The notes: generated by a model from the sequence alone, not told the origin. A stretch of 64,000 nt of DNA from Streptomyces sp. NRRL F-2664 (GCF_000719345.1 NZ_JOFX01000002.1:310001-374000); one strand, 5' to 3'; positions 25,486 to 37,893 are shown, counted from the first letter of the stretch. Translations and numbers: made by a program.

Positions 25486-27930
25486 ACCGGCCGGAGGGGG
25501 AGGGCCCCACGGATCTGCGTCTCGCGGCACCCGCCGCGGCCGCCTGGGCGGCGGCCGCCCTGGCCCTCGGCGCCCCCGGCGGGCGGACCGCCCTCGGCGT
25601 GGGCCTGGCGGTGGTCGGCGCCGGGCTGCTGATGCTGGTCCAGGGCCGGCGCCCGGGAGCCCTGTGGAGGGTCGCTCCGGCCGTGGCGACGGCCCTGCTG
25701 GCCGCTGCCGCGGGAGCTGGTGTTGCCGCGCTCCAGGTGGCCGAGGCGCGGGCCGGGCCGGTAGCCGGGCTGGCGGACCGGCATGGCCGGGTCCTCGCGG
25801 ACCTCACCGTCGCCTCCGATCCCAGGACCGCACGGAGCGGCAGCGGGCCGCCGCTGGTGGTGCTCGACGCCGTGGTGACGCGGGTGACCGGGCCCGACGG
25901 GACGAGTACCCGGGTCGCCACTCCGGTGCGGGTGCTGGCCGGGCATGGGGGGTGGGCCCGGCTGCTGCCGTCGACCCGGGTGGCGGTGGTGGCCCGGCTG
26001 GCCCCCGGTCGGGCCGGGGAGCGGGCCGTGGCACTGCTCCGCCCGGCCGGTGACACGCCACCGCGGGTGACCGGCGGCCCGGACGCCGTCCAGCGGCTCG
26101 CGGGGCGGCTGCGGGCCGGGCTGCGCGACGCCACCGAGGGGCTCCCGCCGGATGCGAGGGCCCTGCTGCCGGGGCTGGTCGTCGGGGACACCTCCAGGGT
26201 CCCGCCCGACCTGCACGAGGCCTTCCGGGCCACCGACCTGCTCCACCTGCTGGCCGTCTCCGGGTCGAACCTGACCGTGGTGCTGTTCCTGCTCATCGGC
26301 CCGCCCGGCCGGGCGCAACAGGCGGAGCGGCGCGGGCTGGCGCCCCGGCTCGGGCTGTCGTTGCGGGCGACCGCCCTGTGCGGGGCGGCCCTGACGCTGG
26401 CGTTCGTGGTGGTGTGCCGGCCGGAGCCGAGCGTGCTGCGGGCCGCGGCCTGCGGGGCGGTCACGCTGCTGGCCATCGCCACCGGCCGCCGCAGGTCGCT
26501 GATCCCCGCCCTCGGGGCCGCGGTGCTGCTGCTGGTGCTCTACGACCCGTGGCTGGCCCGCAGCTACGGCTTCCTGCTCTCGGTCCTCGCGACCGGGGCG
26601 CTGCTGACCCTGGCTCCCCGGTGGAGCGGGGCCCTGCGGCGGCGCGGGATGGGGCCGCGGCTCGCCGAGGCGGTGGGCGCCGCCGCTGCCGCCCAGGCGG
26701 TGTGCGCACCGGTCGTCGCCGTACTCGCTGCCCGGGTCAGCCTGGTGGCCGTGCCGTGCAACCTGCTGGCCGAGCTGGCGGCCGGTCCCGCGACCGTCCT
26801 CGGCTTCGCCGCGCTGGCGGTGGCGCCGCTCTGGATGCCCGCCGCGGAGGTGCTCGCCCGGTGCGCGGGGGTGCCCGCGGGGTGGATCGCCGCCGTGGCG
26901 CGGACCGGTGCGAGGTTCCCCGGTGCGGAACTCCCTTGGCCCGGCGGGCTCACCGGCGGGCTGCTGCTGGCCGCCGCCACCCTGGCGGTCGTCGTCCTCG
27001 CCGCCCGCTGGGGGCGGCGGCGGTGGCTGTGCTCCGCGGTGGCGGTGCTGCTGCTCCTGGCGGTGCTGCGGCCGCCGCAGCTCACCCGTACGCTCACCGG
27101 CTGGCCGCCGCCCGACTGGAGCTATGTCCAGTGCGCCGTGGGGCAGGGGGACGCAGCCGTCCTGGCCACCGGCCCGGGGGAGGCACTCGTGGTCGACGCC
27201 GGCGCCGACCCCGGGCCCGTGGACGCCTGCCTGCGCGAGCTGGGGGTGCACCGGGTGCCGATGCTGCTGCTGACGCACTTCCACGCCGACCACGTAGGAG
27301 GCCTCGCGGGCGTGCTGCGGGGCCGGTCCGTGGGGATGATCCAGGCCACCGTGCTGGAAGAGCCCTCGGGACAGGCCGAGTTCGTCCGCAGGACCGCCGC
27401 GGCCGCGGGGGTGCCGGTCGTACCGGCGGTGCAGGGGGAGCGGCGGCGGGCGGGCCCGTTCGCGTGGCAGGTGCTGTGGCCGCCGTCGGGCCCCACGTCC
27501 TTCGAGGGGCCCAACGACGCCAGCGTCGTGCTGCTGGTGCGGGGTGCGGGGCTCACCCTGCTGCTGCTCGGCGACCTCGAACCGGCAGGACAGCAGGCAC
27601 TTCTGAGGGAGCATCCGCAGCTGGGGCCGGTCGACGTCCTCAAGGTCGCGCACCACGGGTCCGCGCACCAGGATCCCGGGCTGCACGAGCGGATCCGGCC
27701 GCGGCTCGCGATCGTCCCGGTCGGCGCCGGCAACCGCTACGGACACCCCGCTCCGGGGACGCTCGCCCGCCTGCGGGCAACCGGAGCCACGGTGCTGCGC
27801 ACCGATACCGACGGTTCGGTCGCCGTCAGCGGAACCGGCGTCCGGCTGCGTGCGTATCCCAGCAGGAGACGCCGCACGGGACGCGGGCATACCGGGCGCG
27901 ACCGCTCTGTTTGCCCACAACCCGACAGCA
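25482..27930 (+). CDS. ComEC/Rec2 family DNA-uptake channel; 3' end uncertain (no in-frame stop)
   Basis: From GTG 25482 (GTGA overlap with comEA) the protein shows the ComEC core: N-terminal hydrophobic segments, the Competence domain with LLAVSGSNLTVVL and multiple helices (about residues 250-510), and a C-terminal MBL domain (LLTHFHADHVGGLAGV, VAHHGSAHQDP) ending near residue 790. The frame then has no stop: it runs on across the YceI-like gene in the wrong frame and joins the holA frame, stopping at 30200. Homologues end soon after the MBL domain. The nearest stop in another frame is TGA 27931-27933, so a single-base indel near 27860 is a likely cause. The end given here is therefore approximate. 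Confidence 0.72.
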
Positions 27931-27990
27931 TGATCGAATGCGTCTTCGCCAGAACGGTCCCAGTCCACACAGCACGGGGGTGCACACGTC

Positions 27991-28872
27991 ATGTTCGGTC
28001 GCCGACGGGGGATGGAGTCGGCCGGAAGTTCCAGCCCGCAGACATCCGCGACACTGACGTTGCCGCCGACGGCGCGTCTGCTCAGCTGCCGCGTCCTCGA
28101 CACGGTCCACCGGCCCGTCCGGCAGGCGGCGTTCGAGGTGACGGACCCGATCGGCCGCCGGATCGTCAGGGGCGAGACCGACCCGTTCGGCGGCTTCACG
28201 GCCGCCGTGCCGGAGGGGGAGTACCGGCTGTCCGTCACCGCCGAGGGGTACACGCCGTTCCACGGGGTCACGCTCGTGGGGGACCCGGCGCAGCCCGGTA
28301 CGGGGGAGATCATCCTCGACGCGGTGGAGCCGCCGATCCTGCCGCAGCCCGGCCACTGGGAGCTCGACCCGACGCACTCGTCGATCGGCTTCACGGCCCG
28401 GCACATCGGCCTCGCCCGGATCAACGGACGGTTCAACACGTTCGCCGGGGCGGTACGGATAGCCGAGCGCATGGAGGACTCCTCCATGCACGTGATCATC
28501 GACACGGCGAGCATCGACACGGGGGTGCGGCTGCGCGACGACCACCTGCGGTCGGCGGACTTCCTGGACGCGGTCCGCCACCCCACGGTGGAGTTCTACA
28601 GCGAGCGGTTCATCCACCGCACCGGCAGCCGTTGGGCCGTCGCGGGAGCCCTGACCCTCCGCGGAGTGAGCCGGTCGGTGACCTTGGACACCCAGTACCT
28701 GGGACTCGGGACGGGCATGGAGGGCGAGGTGCGGGCGGCCTGCCGTGCCACCGCCGAACTCCACCGGGAGGACTTCACCCTCAACTGGCAGTCGATGCTG
28801 GCGCACGGGATCGCCGCGATCGGTTCGAGCGTGGACGTGACACTGGACGTCCAGATCGTGCACAAGGCCTGA
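27991..28872 (+). CDS. YceI family protein with N-terminal carboxypeptidase-regulatory-like domain
   Basis: 293 aa. Residues about 25-110 resemble a beta-sandwich regulatory domain (FEVTDPIGRRIVRGETDPFGGF). Residues about 118-292 are a YceI domain (WELDPTHSSIGFTARHIG, GVRLRDDHLRSADFLD, GVSRSVTLD), a lipocalin-like barrel that binds isoprenoids or other hydrophobic molecules. No signal peptide is visible, unlike E. coli YceI. ATG 27991 is the likely start; ATG 28012 is an alternative. The open comEC frame overlaps the whole gene in another frame. Confidence 0.85.
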   Translation: MFGRRRGMESAGSSSPQTSATLTLPPTARLLSCRVLDTVHRPVRQAAFEVTDPIGRRIVRGETDPFGGFTAAVPEGEYRLSVTAEGYTPFHGVTLVGDPAQPGTGEIILDAVEPPILPQPGHWELDPTHSSIGFTARHIGLARINGRFNTFAGAVRIAERMEDSSMHVIIDTASIDTGVRLRDDHLRSADFLDAVRHPTVEFYSERFIHRTGSRWAVAGALTLRGVSRSVTLDTQYLGLGTGMEGEVRAACRATAELHREDFTLNWQSMLAHGIAAIGSSVDVTLDVQIVHKA

Positions 28873-28888
28873 CCCCGCCGGCCGGGGC

Positions 28889-29125
28889 CTACGGAGCCTC
28901 CAGCCAGCCCTCGTACTCGGCGGCGAGGTCGTCCAGGGCGGTGGCGTCGAGCCGTGCGCGCGGGTCCTCGACGACCACCAGCCACTGGGCGTCCTCGGCG
29001 TCGTCCTCGCCGGCCAGCGCGTCGCGCACCAACTGCGGTTCCTCCGGGAGGCCGAAGCGGTCGACGACCTCCTGCGCCACCTCCTCGGCGGAGTCGCGGT
29101 CGGGCAGGACGAGTACATGGCGCAC
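28889..29125 (-). CDS. Small acidic conserved protein (78 aa)
   Basis: 78 aa, acidic and soluble (LPDRDSAEEVAQEVVDRFG, AGEDDAEDAQWLVVVEDP). The start is uncertain: GTG 29125 gives MRHVLVLPDRD, while GTG codons at 29131 and 29149 are also in frame. None has an SD. It is divergent from holA. Upstream of GTG 29149 the codon character disappears. I recognise no domain; similar short acidic ORFs occur beside holA in other streptomycetes as far as I recall. Confidence 0.6.
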   Translation of the reverse strand: MRHVLVLPDRDSAEEVAQEVVDRFGLPEEPQLVRDALAGEDDAEDAQWLVVVEDPRARLDATALDDLAAEYEGWLEAP

Positions 29126-29207
29126 GTTCACGCGGACATTGTCGAACACGGGGTGGAGGGGACCGGGGCGCGGGGGGCTGTCGGTGGGGCGTGGGATGCT
29201 GGGGACG

Positions 29208-30200
29208 ATGGCCACCAGGAAGAACTCCACCGACGATCCCCTTGCCCCGATCACCCTCGCGGTGGGGCAGGAGGAGCTGCTGCTCGACCGCGCCGTGCGG
29301 GAGGTGGTGGCGGCGGCCCGGGCCGCCGACACCGACACCGACGTCCGCGACCTCACCTCCGACCAGCTCCAGCCCGGCACGCTCGCCGAGCTGGCGAGCC
29401 CCTCGCTCTTCTCCGAGCGCAAGGTGCTGGTCGTGCGCAACGCGCAGGACCTGTCCGCCGACACGGTCAAGGAGGTGAAGGCCTATCTGGCCGCGCCCTA
29501 CGAGGAGATCGCGCTGGTCCTCCTCCACGCGGGCGGGGTCAAGGGGAAAGCCGTGCTCGACGCGGCCCGCAAGGCCGGTGCCCGCGAGATCGCCTGCCCG
29601 AAGATGACGAAGGCCGCGGACCGGCTCGCCTTCGTGCGGGGGGAGTTCCGCACGCTCGGCCGGTCGGCGACGCCGGAGGCGTGCCAGACACTCGTCGACG
29701 CGATCGGGAGCGACCTGCGGGAGCTGGCGAGCGCCGCGGCGCAGCTGTGCGCCGACGTCGAGGGAACCATCGACGAGGCCGTCGTCGGCCGCTACTACAC
29801 CGGCCGGGCCGAGGCCTCCAGCTTCACGGTCGCCGACCGGGCGGTCGAGGGGCGCGCCGCCGAGGCCCTGGAGGCCCTGCGCTGGTCCCTGGCCACCGGG
29901 GTGGCCCCGGTCCTGATCACCAGCGCCCTGGCGCAGGCGGTCCGCGCGATCGGCAAGCTCGCCTCGGCCCCGCGCGGGGCCCGGCCCGGGGACCTCGCCC
30001 GCGACCTCGGTATGCCGCCGTGGAAGATCGACCGGGTCCGGCAGCAGATGCGCGGCTGGTCGGCGGACGGCGTCGCGGACGCGCTGCGCGCCGTGGCCGC
30101 CGCCGACGCGGGGGTCAAGGGCGGGGGCGACGACCCGGAGTACGCCCTGGAGAAGGCGGTCGTCGCGGTGGCCCGCGCAGCCCGCGCCCAACGCCGCTGA
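29208..30200 (+). CDS. holA: DNA polymerase III subunit delta
   Basis: 330 aa; the clamp-loader delta subunit that opens the beta clamp. The N-terminal region (ITLAVGQEELLLDRAV) and the mid-region SPSLFSERKVLVVRN and LLHAGGVKGKAVLDAARK are typical of actinobacterial HolA. The C-terminal helical collar (LGMPPWKIDRVRQQMRGW) is complete. ATG 29208 is preferred; ATG 29196 four codons upstream is also in frame. The comEC frame is continuous with this one, which would complicate automatic gene calling because both share the stop at 30200. Confidence 0.92.
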   Translation: MATRKNSTDDPLAPITLAVGQEELLLDRAVREVVAAARAADTDTDVRDLTSDQLQPGTLAELASPSLFSERKVLVVRNAQDLSADTVKEVKAYLAAPYEEIALVLLHAGGVKGKAVLDAARKAGAREIACPKMTKAADRLAFVRGEFRTLGRSATPEACQTLVDAIGSDLRELASAAAQLCADVEGTIDEAVVGRYYTGRAEASSFTVADRAVEGRAAEALEALRWSLATGVAPVLITSALAQAVRAIGKLASAPRGARPGDLARDLGMPPWKIDRVRQQMRGWSADGVADALRAVAAADAGVKGGGDDPEYALEKAVVAVARAARAQRR

Positions 30201-30290
30201 CCGCCGCCGAGCGGCCACGGCGACAACCCGGGTACGGCAAGGGCCCGGGCACGCCCGCGGCCCGGTGGCACGACGGGGGTCGGGGAACGG

Positions 30291-30339
30291 CGAAGGCCCC
30301 GGGCGCCGCCCTGGGGAAGGGCGGAGGCCGGGGCCTTCG
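30291..30339. terminator. Bidirectional terminator between holA and rpsT
   Basis: A 12-bp perfect stem (30291-30302 with 30328-30339) encloses a smaller internal hairpin. It lies between convergent genes. Confidence 0.8.
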
Positions 30340-30459
30340 GTCACTGCTCTGTGCGCCGCACCCGCGTGGCGAACGCTTCGTGTGCGGAGCGGGGTGCCGG
30401 TCAGGAGCGGGAGAGAGGGCCCGCTGGGTCCCTTCCGGCGATCACATCGAGTGCGGAAC

Positions 30460-30720
30460 TCAGATGGCGGCAACCTTGGAGGCCAGCGCCGACTTCTTGT
30501 TGGCGGCGGCGTTCTTGTGGATGACACCCTTCGAGACGGCCTTGTCCAGCTTCTTGGAAGCCAGGCGGGCCGCAGCGGTGGCCTTCTCCGCGTCGCCGGC
30601 GAGGATGGCCTCGTTGGCCTTGCGGATGAAGGTGCGCAGCTCGGACTTGACCGACTTGTTGCGAAGGCGAGCCTTCTCGTTGGTCTTGTTCCGCTTGATC
30701 TGGGACTTGATGTTCGCCAC
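30460..30720 (-). CDS. rpsT: 30S ribosomal protein S20
   Basis: 86 aa, very basic, starting [20 protein letters not shown], the S20 signature; binds 16S rRNA early in assembly. The start is GTG 30720 with an AAAAGG sequence upstream. A promoter lies about 80 nt upstream (TTGGGC, 18 bp, TAGCCT). It is divergent from lepA, a conserved arrangement. Confidence 0.97.
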   Translation of the reverse strand: MANIKSQIKRNKTNEKARLRNKSVKSELRTFIRKANEAILAGDAEKATAAARLASKKLDKAVSKGVIHKNAAANKKSALASKVAAI

Positions 30721-30800
30721 GAAAGAGCCTTTTCAGGTTCAGGATTTGATCTTCGGATGGTGTCTCGACTGCTGAGAGGGCACACGAGACACAGTCGCCC

Positions 30801-30830
30801 AGGCTACCAGGCGTGGTTCGACCGGCCCAA
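30801..30830 (-). promoter_or_regulatory. Promoter of rpsT
   Basis: Reading on the minus strand, TTGGGC (30830-30825) and TAGCCT (30806-30801) are 18 bp apart. The predicted transcript has a leader of about 75 nt. Confidence 0.5.
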
Positions 30831-30919
30831 ACCGAGCGCATCGCCCCGTCCATGGGACCATGGAGCCTGCGTACCGTTCGACAGTAGATCCGACAGCGAC
30901 CCGAGAATCAGGACACTGC

Positions 30920-32785
30920 GTGCCCGCCATCCCCAGCCACGTGCCCGAGCCGAGCCGTACCGACCCGGCGCTGATCCGCAACTTCTGCATCATCGCGCAC
31001 ATCGACCACGGCAAGTCGACCCTCGCCGACCGGATGCTCCAGCTCACCGGTGTCGTCGACCAGCGGCAGATGCGCGCCCAGTACCTCGACCGCATGGACA
31101 TCGAACGTGAGCGCGGCATCACGATCAAGTCGCAGGCGGTGCGCCTGCCCTGGGCCCCCACCGAGGGCCGGGGCACGGGGACCACGCACATCCTGAACAT
31201 GATCGACACCCCCGGGCACGTCGACTTCACCTATGAGGTGTCGCGTTCCCTCGCCGCATGCGAGGGCACCGTCCTCCTGGTGGACGCCGCCCAGGGCATC
31301 GAGGCCCAGACCCTCGCCAACCTCTACCTGGCGATGGAGAACGACCTGGCGATCGTCCCGGTCCTCAACAAGATCGACCTGCCGGCCGCCCAGCCGGAGA
31401 AGTTCGCCGAGGAACTGGCGAACCTGGTCGGCTGCGACCCCGACGACGTCCTGCGCGTCTCGGCCAAGACCGGCCTCGGCGTCGACGCGCTGCTCAACCG
31501 CGTCGTCGAGACCGTCCCGCCGCCGGTCGGCGTCAAGGACGCCCCCGCCCGCGCGATGATCTTCGACTCGGTGTACGACTCCTACCGCGGCGTGGTCACC
31601 TACGTCCGTGTCGTCGACGGCACCCTCAACAAGCGCGAGCGCATCCGGATGATGTCCACCGGCGCCACGCACGAACTGCTGGAGATCGGCACCAACTCGC
31701 CCGAGATGCTGCCGGCCGACGGCCTGTCCGTCGGCGAGGTGGGCTACCTGATCACCGGTGTGAAGGACGTCCGCCAGTCCAAGGTCGGCGACACCATCAC
31801 CCAGCAGACGGGCGGCGCCACCGAGTCCCTCGGCGGCTACAAGGACCCGAAGCCGATGGTCTTCTCGGGCCTGTACCCGCTCGACGGCTCCGACTACCCG
31901 GAGCTGCGAGAGGCCCTGGACAAGCTCCAGCTCAACGACGCCGCCCTGGTCTACGAGCCCGAGACCTCCGCGGCGCTCGGCTTCGGCTTCCGTGTCGGCT
32001 TCCTCGGCCTGCTCCACCTGGACGTGGTCCGCGAGCGCCTGGAGCGCGAGTTCGGCCTCGACCTGATCGCGACCGCGCCCAACGTGGTCTACCGGGTGGT
32101 GCTGGAGGACGGCAAGGAAGTCACCGTCACCAACCCGAGCGAGTTCCCCGAAGGCAAGATCAAGGACGTCTTCGAGCCGGTCGTCCGGGCCACGGTGCTC
32201 GCCCCGACCGAGTTCATCGGCGCGATCATGGAGCTGTGCCAGCAGCGCCGCGGCACGCTCCTCGGCATGGACTACCTCTCCGAGGACCGCGTCGAGATCC
32301 GCTACACCCTCCCGCTCGCCGAGATCGTCTTCGACTTCTTCGACCAGCTGAAGTCCAAGACCCGCGGTTACGCCTCCCTCGACTACGAGCCCACCGGCGA
32401 GCAGGCCTCCAGCCTGGTCAAGGTCGACATCCTGCTGCACGGCGACAAGGTCGACGCCTTCTCCGCCGTCTGCCACAAGGACGCCGCCTACGCCTACGGC
32501 GTGCGCCTCGTCGCCAAGCTGCGCGAGCTCATCCCGCGGCAGGCCTTCGAGGTGCCGGTCCAGGCCGCCATCGGCTCGCGCGTCATCGCCCGCGAGACCA
32601 TCCGGGCCATCCGCAAGGACGTCCTCGCCAAGTGCTACGGCGGTGACATCTCCCGTAAGCGGAAGCTGCTGGAGAAGCAGAAGGAAGGCAAGAAGCGCAT
32701 GAAGATGGTCGGCTCCGTGGAGGTCCCCCAGGAGGCCTTCATCGCCGTCCTCTCCAGTGACGAGTCCAGCGGCAAGAAGAAGTAG
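30920..32785 (+). CDS. lepA: Translation elongation factor 4 (LepA)
   Basis: 621 aa ribosomal GTPase that back-translocates or remodels stalled ribosomes. G1 is HIDHGKST (residues 27-34), G3 is DTPGHVDF and G4 is NKID, with the LepA-specific C-terminal domain ([13 protein letters not shown]). The chosen start is GTG 30920 with AGGA 6 nt upstream; this gives the N-terminus [15 protein letters not shown] seen in relatives. The open frame extends 20 codons further upstream without an SD. Confidence 0.95.
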   Translation: MPAIPSHVPEPSRTDPALIRNFCIIAHIDHGKSTLADRMLQLTGVVDQRQMRAQYLDRMDIERERGITIKSQAVRLPWAPTEGRGTGTTHILNMIDTPGHVDFTYEVSRSLAACEGTVLLVDAAQGIEAQTLANLYLAMENDLAIVPVLNKIDLPAAQPEKFAEELANLVGCDPDDVLRVSAKTGLGVDALLNRVVETVPPPVGVKDAPARAMIFDSVYDSYRGVVTYVRVVDGTLNKRERIRMMSTGATHELLEIGTNSPEMLPADGLSVGEVGYLITGVKDVRQSKVGDTITQQTGGATESLGGYKDPKPMVFSGLYPLDGSDYPELREALDKLQLNDAALVYEPETSAALGFGFRVGFLGLLHLDVVRERLEREFGLDLIATAPNVVYRVVLEDGKEVTVTNPSEFPEGKIKDVFEPVVRATVLAPTEFIGAIMELCQQRRGTLLGMDYLSEDRVEIRYTLPLAEIVFDFFDQLKSKTRGYASLDYEPTGEQASSLVKVDILLHGDKVDAFSAVCHKDAAYAYGVRLVAKLRELIPRQAFEVPVQAAIGSRVIARETIRAIRKDVLAKCYGGDISRKRKLLEKQKEGKKRMKMVGSVEVPQEAFIAVLSSDESSGKKK

Positions 32786-32810
32786 CCACGGATCCGCCAC
32801 CCGGCGTACT

Positions 32811-32845
32811 CGGGCCCCCGCGCATCGGCGCGGGGGCCCGTTTCG
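32811..32845 (+). terminator. Terminator after lepA
   Basis: A perfect 13-bp stem (32811-32823 with 32828-32840) with a 4-nt loop is followed by TTTCGTT. It lies 25 nt after the lepA stop. Confidence 0.85.
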
Positions 32846-33020
32846 TTATGAACCGGCCGCTCGCGGGCTCTTACGCGCACGCCGGACGGCCTCTAGTCTG
32901 ATCACTGCTCGACGGTTACTCGCCAGTTCGGAAAGTCGACGGCTGCAAACCCGCCAGTCCCAAGCGCCCCCAGCGCCCCACGCCCACGCACTTCCCGCGT
33001 GGTTCGGTCCGGAGGATGTC

Positions 33021-34913
<1,893 letters not shown>

Positions 34914-35029
34914 CGCCTGCCGCGGGCCCGGTGGGGCGGGGCTGGGCGGCCGGGCCGCCCCGCCGCCCTCCTGCCGCGCAGCGGACGCCGGCGGGCCGGA
35001 GCGGGCGTCCGGTACGGGATGATGGGGGT

Positions 35030-36262
35030 ATGCCTTCCGCACTCCCCGACGGTGAACCCATGCCCGAAGACGGCTCGCTGCCGTCGCACGCCCTGGCGGG
35101 CGCGGGGGAGCGGCCGCTCGGCTTCTACCTGCACGTCCCGTACTGCGCCACGCGCTGCGGCTACTGCGACTTCAACACCTACACGGCCACCGAGCTGCGG
35201 GGCACCGGAGGGGTGCTCGCCTCCCGCGAGAACTACGCGGACACCCTGATCGACGAGGTCCGGCTGGCGCGCAAGGTCCTCGGCGGCGACCCGAGGCCCG
35301 TCCGCACCGTCTTCGTCGGCGGCGGCACACCGACGCTGCTGCCCGCCGCCGACCTCGTACGGATGCTCGCGGCGATCCGGGACGAGTTCGGCCTGGCCGA
35401 CGACGCCGAGGTCACGACGGAGGCCAACCCCGAGTCCGTGGACCCGGCGTACCTGGCCGAGCTGCGCGCCGGCGGCTTCAACCGGATCTCCTTCGGCATG
35501 CAGAGCGCCAAGCAGCACGTCCTGAAGGTCCTGGACCGCACGCACACGCCCGGGCGCCCCGAGGCGTGCGTCGCGGAGGCGCGCGCGGCGGGCTTCGACC
35601 ACGTCAACCTCGACCTGATCTACGGCACGCCCGGCGAGACCGACCAGGACTGGCGCGACTCCCTCGCCGCCGCCCTCGGCGCCGGACCGGACCACATCAG
35701 CGCCTACGCCCTGATCGTCGAGGAGGGCACGCAGCTGGCCCGCCGGATCCGGCGCGGCGAGGTCCCCATGACCGACGACGACGTCCACGCCGACCGCTAC
35801 CTGATCGCCGACGAGGTCATGGCCGAGGCCGGCTACTCCTGGTACGAGGTGTCGAACTGGGCCGCCTCGCAGGCCGGCCGCTGCCTGCACAACGAGCTGT
35901 ACTGGCGCGGCGCCGACTGGTGGGGAGCCGGACCGGGCGCCCACTCCCACGTGGGCGGGGTCCGCTGGTGGAACGTCAAGCACCCCGGCGCCTACGCCGC
36001 GGCCCTCGCCGAGGGACGCTCCCCGGGCGCGGGGCGCGAACGGCTCTCCGAGGAGGACCGGCGCGTGGAGCGGATCCTGCTGGAGCTGCGCCTCGTGGAC
36101 GGCGTCCCGCTGTCGCTGCTGGCCCCCGCCGGCCTCGCGGCGTCCCGCAAGGCCCTCGCGGACGGCCTGCTGGAGCCGGGCCCGTACGAGACGGGGCGGG
36201 CCGTGCTGACCCTGCGCGGGCGGCTCCTGGCCGACGCCGTGGTCCGCGACCTGGTCGACTGA
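35030..36262 (+). CDS. hemW: Radical SAM heme chaperone HemW
   Basis: 410 aa. The CxxxCxxC iron-sulfur motif is at C39, C43 and C46 (YCATRCGYCDFN), followed by VFVGGGTPTLL and NPESVDP, as in HemW/HemN-like proteins. HemW inserts heme into respiratory enzymes; it lacks the features needed for true coproporphyrinogen oxidase activity as described for the family. ATG 35030 has a GGGGG run just upstream, closer than usual. The C-terminal HemN_C domain is present. It converges on the DUF3097 gene. Confidence 0.9.
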   Translation: MPSALPDGEPMPEDGSLPSHALAGAGERPLGFYLHVPYCATRCGYCDFNTYTATELRGTGGVLASRENYADTLIDEVRLARKVLGGDPRPVRTVFVGGGTPTLLPAADLVRMLAAIRDEFGLADDAEVTTEANPESVDPAYLAELRAGGFNRISFGMQSAKQHVLKVLDRTHTPGRPEACVAEARAAGFDHVNLDLIYGTPGETDQDWRDSLAAALGAGPDHISAYALIVEEGTQLARRIRRGEVPMTDDDVHADRYLIADEVMAEAGYSWYEVSNWAASQAGRCLHNELYWRGADWWGAGPGAHSHVGGVRWWNVKHPGAYAAALAEGRSPGAGRERLSEEDRRVERILLELRLVDGVPLSLLAPAGLAASRKALADGLLEPGPYETGRAVLTLRGRLLADAVVRDLVD

Positions 36263-36317
36263 GTCGAGCGCTTCGGCAGCGGGCCGGACACGGGCGACTG
36301 CGGCACCTTCGAGCGCG

Positions 36318-37127
36318 TCAGGCCGCGCCGTCGCCCGTGACGAAGTCGATGAGCTCCTCCACGCGGCCCAGCAAAGTCGGCTCCAGGTCCTTGTAGGAGC
36401 CCACCCGGGACAGGATGTGCTGCCAGGCGGCGCCGGTGTTCTCCGGCCAGCCCAGGGCCCGGCAGACGCCCGTCTTCCAGTCCTGGCCGCGCGGGACCAC
36501 CGGCCAGGCCGCGATGCCCAGCGCGGACGGCTTCACCGCCTGCCAGACGTCCACGTACGGGTGGCCCACCACCAGCACGTCCGGCGAGGTGACGGAGGCG
36601 GCGATACGGGACTCCTTGGAGCCCGGCACCAGATGGTCCACGAGCACCCCCAGCCGGGCGTCCGGCGTCGGACCGAACTGCGCCACCACCGCGGGGAGGT
36701 CGTCCACGCCCTCCAGGTACTCCACGACCACGCCCTCGATGCGCAGGTCGTCGCCCCAGACCCGCTCCACCAGCTCGGCGTCGTGCCGTCCCTCCACGTA
36801 GATCCGGCCCGCCCGGGCCACCCGCGCCCGGGCGCCGGGCACGGCGATCGACCCCGACGCCGTACGGGCCGGCGCCGCCGGACCCCGGGGCGGCCGGACC
36901 AGGGTGACCACCGCGCCGTCCAGCAGGAAGCCACGCGGCTCCATCGGGAAGACCCGGCGCTTGCCGAAGCGGTCCTCCAGGGTCACCGTGCCGGCCTCGC
37001 AGGCCACCACCGCGCCACAGAAGTCCGTCCCCGCGACCTCGACCACGAGGTCCGGTTCCGCGGCGACCTCCGGTACGGCCCTGGGGCGCTTCCACTGCGG
37101 GGTGAGATCGGGGGAGTACTCGCGCAT
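36318..37127 (-). CDS. DUF3097 family protein
   Basis: 269 aa, soluble. The sequence ([32 protein letters not shown], given in part) contains a segment resembling a TOPRIM-type fold ([12 protein letters not shown]) followed by a conserved C-terminus ([14 protein letters not shown]). It is widespread in actinobacteria and its function is unknown. ATG 37127 lacks an SD; TACTCT on the minus strand ends 7 nt upstream, consistent with leaderless transcription. Confidence 0.85.
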   Translation of the reverse strand: MREYSPDLTPQWKRPRAVPEVAAEPDLVVEVAGTDFCGAVVACEAGTVTLEDRFGKRRVFPMEPRGFLLDGAVVTLVRPPRGPAAPARTASGSIAVPGARARVARAGRIYVEGRHDAELVERVWGDDLRIEGVVVEYLEGVDDLPAVVAQFGPTPDARLGVLVDHLVPGSKESRIAASVTSPDVLVVGHPYVDVWQAVKPSALGIAAWPVVPRGQDWKTGVCRALGWPENTGAAWQHILSRVGSYKDLEPTLLGRVEELIDFVTGDGAA

Positions 37128-37134
37128 CCGGCCG

Positions 37135-37140
37135 AGAGTA
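37135..37140 (-). promoter_or_regulatory. -10 hexamer of the DUF3097 gene
   Basis: TACTCT (minus strand) ends 7 nt before ATG 37127 and no SD is present. Confidence 0.45.
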
Positions 37141-37161
37141 GGAGAGCCGTGCCCGCCGCGG

Positions 37162-37881
37162 CTACGACACGCCGGAACGGGCCGCCAGTGTGGCGCGTTG
37201 CGCACGCACGAAGTCCGCGGTGACCACCGCTCCGTGACCCGGCACGTACAGCGCGTCCTCACCGCCCAGCGCCAACAGCCGGTCCAGGGCGGCGGGCCAC
37301 TGCCGCGGCATCGCGTCGGGGCCGGTCGACGGCTCGCCCGACTCCTCCACCAGGTCCCCGCAGAACACCGTCTCCCGTTCGCCCGGGACGAAGACGGCCA
37401 GGTCGTGCCCGGTGTGACCGGGCCCCACGTTCGCCAGCAGCACCTGCACCCCGCCCAGCTCCAGCGTCCGCTCGCCCGAGACCGGGTGCCCGGGCAGTAC
37501 CAGCAGGTCCACCGCCTCGGCGGCCTCCGCCTCCGCGAGTCCGTGCCGCACCGCGTCCCCGCACAGCTCCTCCCGGCCCGACGCCAGCAGCGCGTCCAGT
37601 CCCACCGCGCCGAAGACCTGGACCCCGGAGAAGGCGGACGCGCCCAGGACGTGATCGAAATGCCCGTGCGTGAATGCGATATGGGTCACGCTCCGGCCCG
37701 TCAGCCGCTCGGCCTCCGACCTCACCCGCGCGCCCTCGCGCACGCTCGAACCGGGGTCGATCAGGAGGACCGACTCGTCCCCCACCACCAGTCCCACCGT
37801 GCAGTCCCACACCGGAAGCCGCTGCCGGCCGACCCGTCCGGTGAGCCGTTCCCAGCCCGCCTCTTCCCAACGCACGTCCAT
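37162..37881 (-). CDS. MBL-fold metallo-hydrolase
   Basis: 239 aa. The metal-binding HGHFDH is at residues 72-77, with further ligands in GPGHTGHD and in VPGHG near the C-terminus, the standard metallo-beta-lactamase fold for two zinc or iron ions. The substrate is unknown; families with this layout include glyoxalase II-like and lactonase-like enzymes. ATG 37881 has no SD; TAGCGT ends 6 nt upstream. It is divergent from hrcA. Confidence 0.88.
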   Translation of the reverse strand: MDVRWEEAGWERLTGRVGRQRLPVWDCTVGLVVGDESVLLIDPGSSVREGARVRSEAERLTGRSVTHIAFTHGHFDHVLGASAFSGVQVFGAVGLDALLASGREELCGDAVRHGLAEAEAAEAVDLLVLPGHPVSGERTLELGGVQVLLANVGPGHTGHDLAVFVPGERETVFCGDLVEESGEPSTGPDAMPRQWPAALDRLLALGGEDALYVPGHGAVVTADFVRAQRATLAARSGVS

Positions 37882-37887
37882 GCCGCG

Positions 37888-37893
37888 ACGCTA
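37888..37893 (-). promoter_or_regulatory. -10 hexamer of the MBL-fold gene
   Basis: TAGCGT on the minus strand ends 6 nt before ATG 37881, the leaderless spacing. Confidence 0.4.

Noticed and set aside
24402..28586. 1394-codon minus-strand frame across comEA-comEC-YceI
   Set aside because: Antisense shadow; no recognised motifs, and the plus strand carries conserved proteins throughout.
36263..36317. Terminator between hemW and the DUF3097 gene
   Set aside because: Only short imperfect complementarity is present; no stem strong enough to list.
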